DNA from: Chrysophaeum taylorii
Taxonomy: Eukaryota; Sar; Pelagophyceae; Pelagomonadales; Pelagomonadaceae
Assembly (NCBI GenBank): GCA_029834535.1
Contig: JAQMWT010000407.1
Coordinates: 186,001 to 250,000, forward strand
DNA: 64,000 nt
Direction: 5' to 3'
Part shown: in pieces, positions 20,071-29,789 of the stretch
Layout: the number at the start of each line of letters is the position of its first letter
How positions within the stretch are numbered: position 1 is the first letter of the stretch
Notes under the pieces: generated by a model
The model's database searches: none
Told to the model about the DNA's origin: nothing
Seen by the model: the letters and a program-made list of their open reading frames with translations, nothing else
Program-made: the position numbers and the translations under genes

Positions 20071-21455
20071 ATGACGGACCAGGACGACGACGACGACGAG
20101 GCGCATCTCCCAGCAGCAGGCAGCCTCGTCTTCTATGAACGCGAGCCTCCTGGGTGCACGCGATCCTCCTCCTCCTCCTCCTCCTCCCGGGCGGCCTCGG
20201 TCACCTCCCTCTCCCCCTCGGAACACCTCTGCGCCGAACTGGCGGCCGCGCAGCAGAGAAAAGGAGGCGTCGACCTCCTCCTCCTCACCGAGAGCGAAGA
20301 CGACGAGGAGGCTCGCAGGACAACAACACCCAAGCGGCGCCTCGTCGAAAAAAGCGAGGCAATCGTCACCTTTGTTGAGCGCGAGCCCCCCCGGAAGCTC
20401 GCCCGGCTCCAAAACAAAAAACGGCCCGGACGCCTCTACGACCAGGTGTACGCCCTCATCCTCGCAAAGCCGGGCCTCGAGCGCCAGGACATCCGCGAGC
20501 GCATCGCCGACGACCACGGCCGAAGGATCGAGTCGGTCGGCGCCACGCTCAGCGACCCGCGCTTCCGCCCCGGCGGCCAAAAGCCGTTGTGGCGCGAGGA
20601 GGGCGGCAAATTCTACGCCGTTTCCATCGACACCACCGTCGTCAATTCCGCGCCCCTGCGGCCGCCGCTCCACGGAGCCTCGACGACTAGCTGCGCCGTC
20701 TGCGCCGAAACGGCCACCACTTTGGGTGGTGTCGTCGTTTTCTGCGACGGCTGCAACGCGCCCGTCCACGGGGACTGCTCGTCCCCAAAACTCAAAGACT
20801 ACTCCGACAAGATCAGCCACTTCTTCTGCTCGACGTACGTCCAAATTTCATACCTCCCAACACTCACTTTTTTTCCCCGCGCAGGGCGTGCAGGCGCTAC
20901 GCGAGCCCGCAACCAAAAAGTATTCTGCCGGGCCTCGTCGTCTTCGAGCGCGTCCACGCCTTCCGTCGCTTCGCGGCAGAGCGCGGCCTCCACCTCGTCT
21001 TCGCCGAGACGGTCGATGACAATGCGCGCGACATCGACTCGCACTCTCACGCCTACTCGGAGGTGATCTGGCTCGAGAAGGGTCGCCTCACGGTGCGCGT
21101 CGCCAATCTCGAGTACCGCGCGAGGCCCGGCGACGTCCTCGAGATCGCCAAGGGAACGCCCCACAGCATCGCCTTCGACACTCGCTGTACCTATTGCTAC
21201 GCGCGCCTTCCCGGCGACCGCACCGCCGATCTCGACGTCATGGATGCCGCGATCGCCCTCCGCGACGACCTCCACGACAAGGAGTGCGCCCGCCTCGCCT
21301 CGCGCATCCGACAGCAAGCCGACGACCTCGACAAACTCACGCGAGACCTCGAGGCAAACCAGCTCCTCGTCTCCAAGCTCGCCAAGTTCAAGTCAAAACT
21401 CAAGCGCTCCTTCGACGACCTCCTCAACGCCATCCCGCGAAACGGCGCCTCGTAG
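20071..21455 (+). CDS. PHD finger-cupin protein with a 50-bp intron
   Basis: Joining 20071-20834 to 20885-21455 gives 444 aa. The intron (gtacgt...ccgcag) is 50 bp and restores the last PHD cysteine (FFCSTAC). In order: an acidic Ser-rich N-terminus, a winged-helix-like segment (RLYDQVYALILAKPGLER, about 125-190), and a PHD finger (CAVC ... CDGC, HGDC, FFCSTAC; about 208-258). A cupin-like barrel follows (DSHSHAYSEVIWLEKGRL, RPGDVLEIAKGTPHSIAF; about 310-360), then a C-terminal coiled coil. PHD fingers read histone H3 tails. The cupin His pattern (HSHAY...E..., PHS) could bind metal, but catalysis is not shown. Probably nuclear, chromatin-associated. Without splicing the frame runs into unrelated sequence. 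The final PHD pair is C-x3-C rather than the usual C-x2-C. Confidence 0.8.
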
Positions 21456-21579
21456 CAACACCGCCGGACCGACTCACCCCTACGTACGTACGTACGTCCC
21501 TCCGTGTTGCGCCACCTACCGCCACCACCACCACGGCGGCGGCAAAAAATTGTTGTTGCGTAAAGATAACAATATGATC

Positions 21580-24562
21580 CAGAGTTGGGAATTCACTCCA
21601 GCAAGTGAACGTGGACCACTTCACCAGCCACGCAATATTGGTGAAGTGATTTGAAGTGAACACGTCACCCTACATGGCCATCGCGAACTTTGGTGAAGTG
21701 AACGCCACTTTTTTTTTTTTTAAACGCCAGCGCCGATCCCTGCCGCGCCCCGTCAGTTCCGTGCCCCCCGTGCGCCATTGCCTCCTAGGTCTGGTGCTCT
21801 TAGATTCATTCGCGTTAAATTTGGGGCAAAGGAGGAGAGTTACCGTGTGGATGGGGTTCAGTGTTTCTTACTTTAGGCGATGTGAACGACCGACCTCGGT
21901 ATCTTCGTCTGGTTCTTCCTCATCAACCTCCATCTCCAAAAAGTCTTCGGGGAATCATTCATGGTGCTCTCGGCGTTTTTGAAAAACTCGGTCTCGTGTC
22001 CGAGGTTCGTGTACTTAATCCGGGCCGCCGCCGCAATGAAGAAATTCTTGTTCGTGCGCAGTAGGGCAACTTTGTCCGTCTCGTCCGCTCCGAGCAACGT
22101 GTTTCTTTCCCTCGGTCAGGACGAGATTTCTAATGTTCAGGCAGCGCTCACAGTAGCTCTGCGCGCCATGTGTACCAATTGAAAAAACCCTTGGAGGCTC
22201 TCGCCATGTCCGGAAGGAACCCACACTACTCCTTGGTAAGCGGTCGACACAGCTTTCCAACGTCGAGCACGGCCAGATCGACTTCATCCTTCTTCTCAAG
22301 CTCAGGATAATGCTCTTTCCAGTTGAGCGATCTCGAGAGCCTGATCCATTGAGTGAAGGCCTGTTCAAGCTCCACGTTGAAATCGGGCATCTGGTTCTCA
22401 GGCATAGCAAAAGAAGGCACGTCGCCACTAATGTCGTCCCAAGCGTCGGGTGCGTCGAGTGCCGCCAAGAGACTGCGGGCAGGCGCAGGCTCGAAGGGCG
22501 GTGCAGACTCGGAGGAAGTCTTTGCCTTTTCGTGGTGGAATGCAGTCCGTGCTTAAATCACATATTCTTGCTTGAGCAACTTCCTGGCCTGAGCTCTCTG
22601 ATTGGACGACAGGTGCCGGCAGTTGATAGTCCGAAAGTCAAGAAGGAAGGCAATCAGCTCGCGATCGTTGAATTCGAAGTCGAAGTGACGCACGTAGTTT
22701 TCATTATTCCTGCAAAACCGACGCTCACATTCGAGAACAATAGCCCGTTCAAGACAGATTTGCCGGTCTCGCTGAGGTCGTCAACATCGACAGTCTTACG
22801 TGGCATGGATTTCGCAGTTATGTTCGGGAGATCAATGACTTCTGGCGTCCCAGCTCGCAGAGACTCGATCATGTTGTGCTTGATCAATGCGGCCCACGCC
22901 CTCAGGTATAAGTGTTCATGTTGCACGAAAACAACGGCCTCGTCCGTTATAGCAAAAATCGCCTCGAATTCAGCCAACGCCACTCATTGCTCATCACTGA
23001 TTCCCCAGGGGAGTCCAATGTTGGTAGCCGTGTACAGTTTGAGCACGTGGTGCATACGCAGCAAGGAACGAATAAGTTGGTCGCGCGCCCGGAACCTCGT
23101 CTTATTGAGGTCGAGCTTGAGCTTCGGCGATTTATTTCCCCGGCTGTAATGGCAATAGCGCTTGCAGATCCTTCAAACGTGTGCCGCCGTAAGAAAAGTA
23201 CTTGGCTCCATCGTGGGAACTGTTCAGCAGCTCCTGGCCAGCTGGGAATCTATTCATCACCTGCTTGCCTCTGGATCGTGTCAAGTCGCCACATGCCGCT
23301 GCCGAGATTTTTGAGATATCATGCATGACACACGCTTCGACCTCAACAAAAAATTCTTCGGCGACGCCAATTGCAGCCCGGTCTTGAACAATGGTTGGGG
23401 CCGCCGCCAAATCGATATCGATTCCCGCACGCTCTGCGACTACTGAACGGAGCAGAGAAGCCGTGCCAGAATCGGTTCCGTCGTCAGCTGGAACGAGGCA
23501 CACCGTACCAACGCCACTCCAATCGGGCCAGATGAAGGATAGGCCAATGGCCTGTCGCTTGAACTTATCCTTGAATGTCCTGCCGTCATGCAGCATCTGG
23601 GCGAATGGATTGTCGAAAGCCGCTTCATAAATAACACTCCGTCACGACGTGCTTCGAAATTCGAACAACATAACAACGATATTCAGCGTCCACCCATTCA
23701 TCAAACAGCGCCTTTCGAGTCATGAACGAGGGCGCTTGCCTTTCCCGCCACCGCCGCGGTAATATGCCTCAATTAGGTTGCGATGATCTTCGTCGTCAGT
23801 CGAAGGTGCGCTTGGAAAAAATCCGCTGCGACGTGTACACGTAGTGCCGCGCCGAGAACGCCATCAGGGAAGAGCGCTTTGCCTGGCTGGGCATGGCCAT
23901 GAAGTATCTCTCGTTATATCCGATTTACCCTTCGAGGCTGCCACAACGCCCACGGCCGTCGTAACGCCCTCTTTTTCTTGGTCTGTCTTCTGTTTCTTGG
24001 TGAGCTGTTGACGTCCCAGCTCGTCGAATCGAATCCTCCTCCGGATGCGCGGCCTTGAAGTGGGCCGGCCCCAAGAGGGCATGGTCGTCTGTCTGCCACG
24101 TGCCTTTCTTGAAGTCTCTCGTCACCACTTCGAGACGCTCCCAGCACTGGATACACACGTGCGTCGTCGCCTTCCCACTGGTCAACGCGGTGGTCAGGAT
24201 GATGTTCCTTCTTTAGTCGACGCACGCAGTCCCACCACACCTTGGAAAAAAAAACCTGGTTGATCGTCCACTTTTGTTGTTGCCGGGCGTGTTTTCCACG
24301 TCACAACATCGACGTCGCAATCGGCTCGTTCTTTTGAACTTCCTCCTTCTGTTAACACCGCGTTTAAATTCCTCCTCCTCATCATCAACATTATCCTCCA
24401 CCTCCAGGTAGCGCGCGGCTCGACTTGGCTCATCAGACTTGGTCGTCAGCCAAAGTGAAGGAACGTGAAGTGAACATTGGACGAAAATTTTTGGTGAAGT
24501 GAAGCGAAGTGAACCAAATTCAGTGAAGCTAGCGAAGTGAGGCCAGTGAATTCCCAACGCTG
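21580..24562 (-). mobile_element. hAT-like DNA transposon
   Basis: Terminal inverted repeats of 18 bp with one mismatch: CAGAGTTGGGAATTCACT at 21580-21597, and its reverse complement agtgaattcccaacgctg at 24545-24562. A CAGAG start is typical of hAT elements. Inside both ends are clusters of GTGAAGTGA-like words (21600-21715 and 24455-24545), resembling subterminal transposase sites. The interior carries a decayed transposase on the minus strand. The flanking 8 bp (atatgatc and ataataaa) do not form a clear duplication. Confidence 0.75.
22226..24250 (-). pseudogene. hAT transposase remnant with BED-type zinc finger
   Basis: Read from 24250 leftwards, fragments in different frames give a BED-like finger (HVCIQCWERLEVVTRDFK ... 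HALLGPAHFKAAHP, about 24050-24180). A hAT-like core follows (FKRQAIGLSFIWPDWSGVG, DRAAIGVAEEFFVEVEACVM with HDISKISAAACG, about 23290-23570), then ALAEFEAIFAITDEAV (about 22930-22980), and an acidic C-terminal piece ending near 22226. Several frame changes make it non-functional as read. The large plus-strand frame at 22310-23149 is its antisense. Confidence 0.65.
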
Positions 24563-24761
24563 ATAATAAATAATAACTCTGTTTCGTCGTCGTCGTCGTC
24601 GTCAAACTGCAAGCGCACGCGAGGGGTAAAAGTACTAACTAATAAGTGGTACCTACCAATTGTTCTTTTATGTTACTGCAACAAAACAACTCAAGTCCCA
24701 GAGTTGCATTCTTTAGGCTGCCTTCTTCTCTCTCAGAACATGATATATAGCCCCGACGAGC

Positions 24762-25832
24762 ATGCTCTCCTCAAGATCCACCACCACCATCACCAGCACC
24801 AGCAGCAAATGGGTCGCCTCAATCAGCCTCGCGGTGTGCGTCGGGCTGGTGATTGCCGACATCGTGTCCGACTGCCTCGTTGTTGCGTTGTGGTGGAGCA
24901 AGCTCGGATTTCGCGTCTACGCCGAAATTGGCATCGCCATTCTCATCGCGAGCGCCGCGGGCGCAGGGCGCGTCGTTGATTCTTTCATTCGCGTCGAATC
25001 TTCATTTTCTGTTCGTCGGCGCGTACGCGCTGACGAAGATCTGGAGAGACTCGAGACGCGCGAGGATGAACCCCCCGATGCTTTGAATGGGTACTCGACG
25101 ACGGCGCGCGACTTCTTCGCCCTGTCGAAGATATTCCAGTTCGTCCTGGATTCGTTCCCGCAGCTCGCTCTTCGATCGTACGCGTCCGTGCTCGAATTTT
25201 TCGGTTCGAATCGGATTTCCGTTCCCCCAGTCGTCCGCGCGTCGCTCGCCCTCAGCACAATCTCCATCACGACTGGGTTCGCGAAGAACTGGCTCGAAAG
25301 CGAAGAATCGTTGGCGGGGTTTGGGCTCGGGCGCCTCGTCTTCGCGGGTGCTCTAATTTCGCGCGTCGCTTCCTTCGTCGAGTTTGGGGCATTTGCTTCT
25401 ATTCCCTTGGTTGCCGTCACGACGCTGCGCTGCGTGCTCGCGACGCCCATCGACGAAGACGGGTGGTGGTATGCCTGGAATCGTCCTCGCCTCTTGCGCC
25501 TCGTCGCTGATGCCCCTCGGCGGTACCGGCGAATTTATTGGAGCAGTTCCTGTTCCCAGCCGACGTCGCGACCGTCTCCAACGTCTTCCAGTCGCCCCTC
25601 GCCAAGCTCGACGCGGCCCTCCGCGTCGTCGAAGATTTTTTCACGATGCTTCTATTCGTCGCGACGATTCCGGGAAAGTCAATCGACGTCGACGCACGCC
25701 GCCTACGTCCTTCTCTTCGGCCTCCTGCCCTCGATGATTGCCATCCTCGCCTACGCGGCCACCTTTCTTCTCCTCGATTTTTCTTTTTTTGAAAAAAATG
25801 AAGAAGATGAAGAACGCCGCGCCCGAGTTTGA
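24762..25832 (+). pseudogene. Polytopic membrane protein, weakly XK-related, with internal frame changes
   Basis: The ATG at 24762 opens a frame with hydrophobic segments at WVASISLAVCVGLVIADIVS and VYAEIGIAILIASAAGA. A DIVSDCLVVALWW motif and a later FQFVLDSFPQLALRSYAS motif recall the XK-related scramblase group; this is only a resemblance. Between about 25465 and 25690 the 24762 frame becomes Arg/Ser-rich low complexity. Plausible protein appears instead in other frames (VLASCASSLMPLGGTGEF, then EQFLFPADVATVSNVFQS and VVEDFFTMLLFVATIPGK), returning to the first frame at HAAYVLLFGLLPSMIAILAY. This means two or three small indels, either real decay or sequence error. An acidic tail ends the chain. 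Confidence 0.5.
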
Positions 25833-26134
25833 CCTAAACGACACCACTCGACAAAACAACAAGCCGAGGACGTCGAGGCTGCTCCGCCTCATCCCGACGA
25901 CGACGACGACGACGTGGAAGTTACCAGCGCCAAACCCAAACAGAAACTGCGCCGCGAGCCGACGATTCGACGCCAAACAACATCGAGCACGGGCGATCTC
26001 CCGAGAAATAAATGGAAAGAAGGCCCTCGCCCGCCAGGAGCAAAGCACCGTCGAGCTCTCCGTGGTCTCCGGACGCACCACCAACACCACCACCGTCTGA
26101 TGATCATCGAGCGTATTATTCGTAATAATACTGT

Positions 26135-26986
26135 TCATTCGTTCGTTCTTTCTTCCCGCGGCGCGAAGTAGTACTCGGCATCTCTTTTGACGTTTTCGAC
26201 GACAGCGTGGGGCCTGAAGCGGCGTGCCGTCGCGATCTCGAGCTTGCGCTTGAGCTTGGCATCGCGGGCCTGTCGTTCGAAGGGCTTGAGGTCGTCGGCA
26301 GCGAGGATCTGGCGCGGCGAGAAATCCCGCGAGTCGAGAGCCTCCCTCAGAAGCGGCGACAACGAGACCCCGACGTCGACTTCGCGCATCGTGCGGAAAT
26401 ACGCCGCATTCCGAAGCACAAAGGCGAGGGCCTCCGGATCGGCTGTCGTCGCCGTCTCCACGGATAATCTCGCGCCTAACGAGTCGAAAGCGAACCACGG
26501 AATACGAAGGTTAGGATCCAGTCGCCACGCGGCGGCCGTGTAGGTCTCGCCCCGCGCCACCGGCCGCACCTCCAGCCACGCGTTGGCCGCGAGGTCGCGC
26601 ACAAACGGATCGTTCGTGCCTCTCGCGTCGCACTCGGCCAGTTTCAGGATCCGGTACGCCTGCCGGCCCGCGCGGTCCGCTCGCATGTGAATGCCCTTCC
26701 TGTTGCGCACCTCCCGGAACCCGGGGAGCCCCCCCGTGCACCGCGGCCTCCAGATCACATCGCTCGACCCCACGACAAAGGCCCCTCGCGAACACGCGCA
26801 AAAACGAGCGTTCGCCACGGCGCCGCTCAGCGTCAGGATCAGCTCGACCACAACCTGCGGCACCCCCAGAACCTGCGCGGGCCCGACCACGAGCTCGCGC
26901 GCCGAAGGCCGCGTCCACTGGCTCTTCGACCCGTTTACCCAGTACGCCTTCCCCGTCGTCTTGGACGCCCTTTTTTTCCACCCCAT
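26135..26986 (-). CDS. WW domain protein with F-box-like segment
   Basis: The product is 283 aa; ATG at 26984-26986. The first 30 residues form a WW domain (MGWKKRASKTTGKAYWVNG ... QWTRP), with both signature tryptophans and the Pro. Next comes LGVPQVVVELILTLSGAVAN ... CSRGAF ... DVIWRPRC (about 45-90), which fits the F-box pattern of a short helical domain with a Trp near its end. The rest is unassigned (NAYFRTMREVDVGVSLSPLL region) with a Lys/Arg-rich stretch near the C-terminus. WW domains bind Pro-rich ligands and F-boxes dock on SKP1 of SCF ubiquitin ligases, so a substrate adaptor role is a reasonable inference. The F-box call is weaker than the WW call. Confidence 0.65.
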   Translation of the reverse strand: MGWKKRASKTTGKAYWVNGSKSQWTRPSARELVVGPAQVLGVPQVVVELILTLSGAVANARFCACSRGAFVVGSSDVIWRPRCTGGLPGFREVRNRKGIHMRADRAGRQAYRILKLAECDARGTNDPFVRDLAANAWLEVRPVARGETYTAAAWRLDPNLRIPWFAFDSLGARLSVETATTADPEALAFVLRNAAYFRTMREVDVGVSLSPLLREALDSRDFSPRQILAADDLKPFERQARDAKLKRKLEIATARRFRPHAVVENVKRDAEYYFAPREERTNE

Positions 26987-27317
26987 TATTCTATTACGAT
27001 TTTTCAACGACAAAAAAAAAGCTAATAAATAAATAAATAAACTTGGACACCCCAGCGGCGGCAGGATCGCCGCCTACGTCGTCACCTTTCACCACCAGAG
27101 CGAAACGCAGCAGAAACAAGTCCGCCTTGCGGCGGCGGCCTACGCCCGCCGCTCATGGTCCCTCCGTCCGTCCGTCCGTCCGTCATGCTGGATGGATGGA
27201 GTCCGCCTTTCTCATCAAAAGACGGCCTGGCCTTCTTGACTTTTTTTTTTAACCAAAAAAAAAGAAAGAAGACGCGGGATGGGATACTCCGCATTAAAAA
27301 AATGGAACTAACAAGAG

Positions 27318-28208
27318 TCAAAATTCGTCGGCGGAACTGGGGGGGTGCGCAGGGCGGAGGAGGGTGGACGTGCTCCAGTGGAGGGCGACGGCGAGGCCGA
27401 GGAGGGTGAAACCGACCCAGGCGAGGATCGCGCCGAAGATGCAGACGAGGCAGAAGGTGGCCGCCGTGGTCCGTTTCGGCTTGGGGACCGTACGGGCGAA
27501 GTAGGGTCGCGGGGTTGAGTCCGAGTCGACTTCGGAGAGCGTGTCGTTCTCGACCAGAGGTTCGCTTTCGACGAGGGGTTCGGCGACCAAGGTGTCGCGG
27601 CCGCGGTGGTCGCGCAGCGCGATCCCAACGCTGACGACGGCCTCCTCGACCGTGCCGCGCGTCGCGTCGCTCGCGGCGAGGTCGACCGTCGCCTCGATCG
27701 CGCCCCGAACCGCCGACACGACGCGGGCGGCTTCTTGGGAACCTGCGACGCGAAGCGCCGCGTGCGCCGCGCGCTCGCACGAGTCAAAGAAGTCGGTGGC
27801 CTGGGGGGATTTGAGGGCTTTGGCGAGCCGTAGCGCAGCGTCCGCGGCTTCCTTGGCGAACTGCTCGCATTGAGCGCTCGACGCGCAGTCGACGGCCTCG
27901 CACGCCACGTGCTCGGCCGCCCGCACGCAGGCGATGCCCTCGGGGGTCTCGCAGAGAAGACAGGTCGCCTTGGCGGCGAGGGCGCCCAGGGCGACCGCCA
28001 CCTCGGCTGCTACGTGCTCCGGGAGGAGACGGACGAGGGTCTCGAGGGTGGCCGCCGTCGCGGCCTTGGCGACGGGCGCTGCCGCCATCAACGGCTTGAT
28101 CACGGTCAGCCGCGTCGTGCGCCAGGCCGCGCTCCGGACGCCCTCGAAGAGTCCCGCGCGCTCCTCCGTCAAGGCGCTCACGGGGCGTCCGATTGGGGGA
28201 GGAGGCAT
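27318..28208 (-). CDS. Ala-rich helical protein with C-terminal membrane anchor
   Basis: The product is 296 aa. The soluble part is strongly Ala/Val/Glu helical with repeated Cys-containing helices (LLCETPEGIACVRAAEHVAC, EAVDCASSAQCEQFAKEAAD), suggesting a helical-repeat fold. One long hydrophobic segment (FCLVCIFGAILAWVGFTLLG, about 252-278) near the C-terminus, followed by about 18 residues, predicts a tail-anchored topology. I recognise no family. The gene lies 331 bp from the start of the WW gene in the same direction. The start is the first ATG, preceded by a TTTG microsatellite. Confidence 0.6.
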   Translation of the reverse strand: MPPPPIGRPVSALTEERAGLFEGVRSAAWRTTRLTVIKPLMAAAPVAKAATAATLETLVRLLPEHVAAEVAVALGALAAKATCLLCETPEGIACVRAAEHVACEAVDCASSAQCEQFAKEAADAALRLAKALKSPQATDFFDSCERAAHAALRVAGSQEAARVVSAVRGAIEATVDLAASDATRGTVEEAVVSVGIALRDHRGRDTLVAEPLVESEPLVENDTLSEVDSDSTPRPYFARTVPKPKRTTAATFCLVCIFGAILAWVGFTLLGLAVALHWSTSTLLRPAHPPSSADEF

Positions 28209-28319
28209 TGATTGTTTGTTTGTTTGTCCTAACTACTAATCGACAGATGTTTGTCTGTTTGTCCCTCGATTTAGGGTAAGGATAATGTAGGCGCGAGAGT
28301 AAGGATCAGGTAGGCGCGA

Positions 28320-28905
28320 GAGCCAGACAGTGATCCTCCAAGCCGTCTACGGCGACCTCGCAGACTATTTCCACGAGCCGCGGCGGCTCTTTCAGCGCGC
28401 CATTCTCACGCCCCGTCGAAACAATGTTGTCGATGCTGACAACGCGCGCATGACCGCGGCCTTTTTTTCCCGGAGACGAGGCGTCGGAGTTCTTTTCGGC
28501 TGACTAGGCTGGGTCGGAAGACGACGCCTCGCTCTTTATAGTCGAGTTTTCAACTCCCTGACAACCAACGGCATGCTGACTTTGATCGCGAGGTTAAAGT
28601 CTTCGCAACCTCGACCCGTCGCACGGCCTCTGCAACGGCACCGGATACATGATCGATCGTGTCGTTGTCACCGAGGCTCCTCCAACCTGTATCCCGTAAG
28701 GCCCGCCTACGCCAAGCGATCAACAAGAGCCAGGGCCAGACGCCCCGCGAGGTCGGCGTCCTCTTGCCCAAGCCCGTCTTCTGTCACGTCCAGCTCTACG
28801 TGGCTCTCTGTCGATCGGCAACCCCGAGGATTTGCTCTTCTGGGTCGACGACTCCACCCTACCCCACACGTGCTGCGCAATACCGATAAGCCCCCTCACG
28901 GCGTC
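28320..28905 (+). pseudogene. Helitron / PIF1-type helicase C-terminal remnant
   Basis: Three conserved blocks of the PIF1/Helitron helicase C-terminal region occur in the right order but in different frames: RAILTPRRNNVVDADNARM (about 28398-28455), RNLDPSHGLCNGTGYMIDR (about 28602-28660), and INKSQGQTPREVGVLLPKP followed by CHVQLYVALCRS (about 28719-28815). The GQLYVALSR-type motif has lost its Gly (HVQLYVALCR). No Rep/HUH nuclease or helicase Walker motifs are present in the window, so this is a fragment. A cellular PIF1 origin is the alternative; the HGLCNGT form favours Helitron-type. Confidence 0.75.
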
Positions 28906-28914
28906 TACACGCGC

Positions 28915-29190
28915 ACTGTAGGTAAACTTACTGGGACCAGGTGAACTTACTGGGGTTAGAGATTGGGACTAGGTGAGCTGAGTGCCCAGGTGAACTAACT
29001 GGGACCAGGTGAACTAACTGGGACCAGGTGAACTTACTGGGGTGTTTAGAGTAAACTCAAGGGTTGGCGGCGCGTGCGGATCAAAGCAGCTTGGATTGGC
29101 GGGGGTGAGAGCGACGAGCTCAAAGGAGAGTGGGGTGAGTGGGTGTGAGCACGAGTGGGTTTACGCCGAACTTACTGGGGTAAGAGATTG
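28915..29190 (+). repeat. Tandem and dispersed repeats of an ACTGGG(AC/GT) unit
   Basis: Repeats of the type ccaggtgaac(t/a)(t/a)actggga run from about 28918 to 29045 (five or six imperfect copies of about 19-20 bp), with further singletons at about 29160-29180. The array directly follows the helicase remnant and may be its element's tail. No coding content. Confidence 0.7.
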
Positions 29191-29250
29191 GGAGTAGGAG
29201 GCATTGATTGTTTGTTTGTTTGTTTGTTTCTAATCCGTTAATTAGTTTAT

Positions 29251-29691
29251 TTATAGGTGGAGCAAGGCGTGCTCGTACTTGGCGTAGGTGTCGTGGCTGA
29301 CGAAGAGGGAAAAGTTGATGCCGAAGAGGAACTCGACCTCGAGGGAGTTGAGTTCCTGGAGCGGAATCCCGCCGACCTGGGAGTAGAACCCATTCGGGAA
29401 GTAGAGGTCGTCGTGGAACTTGGCAGCGATGCAGATGGCTGTGATGAGGATGCGGTGGATGTTGAGGACAGAGAGCGTGATGTAGCTCTCCTGGCAGAGG
29501 CGGTCGATGTAGACCAGGGAGACGACGAAACACGCGGGACTGCAATTGGCATATTTGTGAATTCGCGTCAGATATGCAAGCACGCTGATTGGGGGGGGTC
29601 GCAGCGAGTGGAATTTCGTCAGGCTGTCGTCCTCGCCGATGAGCCGCTCGAGGCACGCCGACACCACCACTATCAGCTCCTCATCCTTCAT
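29251..29691 (-). CDS. P/U-type (PHO80-like) cyclin
   Basis: A short cyclin of 146 aa consisting of one cyclin box. Matches to the PHO80/CYCP group include FHSLRPPPISVLAYLTRIHK, CFVVSLVYIDRL, LNIHRILITAICIAAKFHDD and GGIPLQELNSLEVEFLFGIN. These cyclins partner CDKs such as CDK5/PHO85 or CDKA and link nutrient (often phosphate) signals to the cell cycle. The length and single box are normal for the group. ATG 29689-29691. It diverges from the next gene with 98 bp between start codons. Confidence 0.85.
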   Translation of the reverse strand: MKDEELIVVVSACLERLIGEDDSLTKFHSLRPPPISVLAYLTRIHKYANCSPACFVVSLVYIDRLCQESYITLSVLNIHRILITAICIAAKFHDDLYFPNGFYSQVGGIPLQELNSLEVEFLFGINFSLFVSHDTYAKYEHALLHL

Positions 29692-29789
29692 CGCGCTTCA
29701 CCACCACCACCACCATCGTTTGTGTTCAACAACCATCTCTTTGCATCGAAGAAGACCGTTAGGATCTTCCCAACGGGTGCGCGTTTTGA
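29692..29789. promoter_or_regulatory. 98-bp bidirectional promoter, cyclin / hypothetical gene
   Basis: The two divergent start codons are separated only by this stretch, which includes an accaccaccacc microsatellite next to the cyclin start. No classical TATA box is visible. Shared regulation of the pair is inferred from spacing alone. Confidence 0.45.

Noticed and set aside
22310-23149. 279-codon plus-strand frame inside the hAT element
   Set aside because: Its complement carries BED and hAT-like blocks; the plus frame has no recognised motif.
24563-24570. Possible 8-bp hAT target duplication (ataataaa versus atatgatc)
   Set aside because: Too few matching bases to count as a duplication.
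28915-29050. Regularly spaced repeats considered as a CRISPR array
   Set aside because: The units are directly tandem and imperfect, without unique spacers, in a eukaryotic context.
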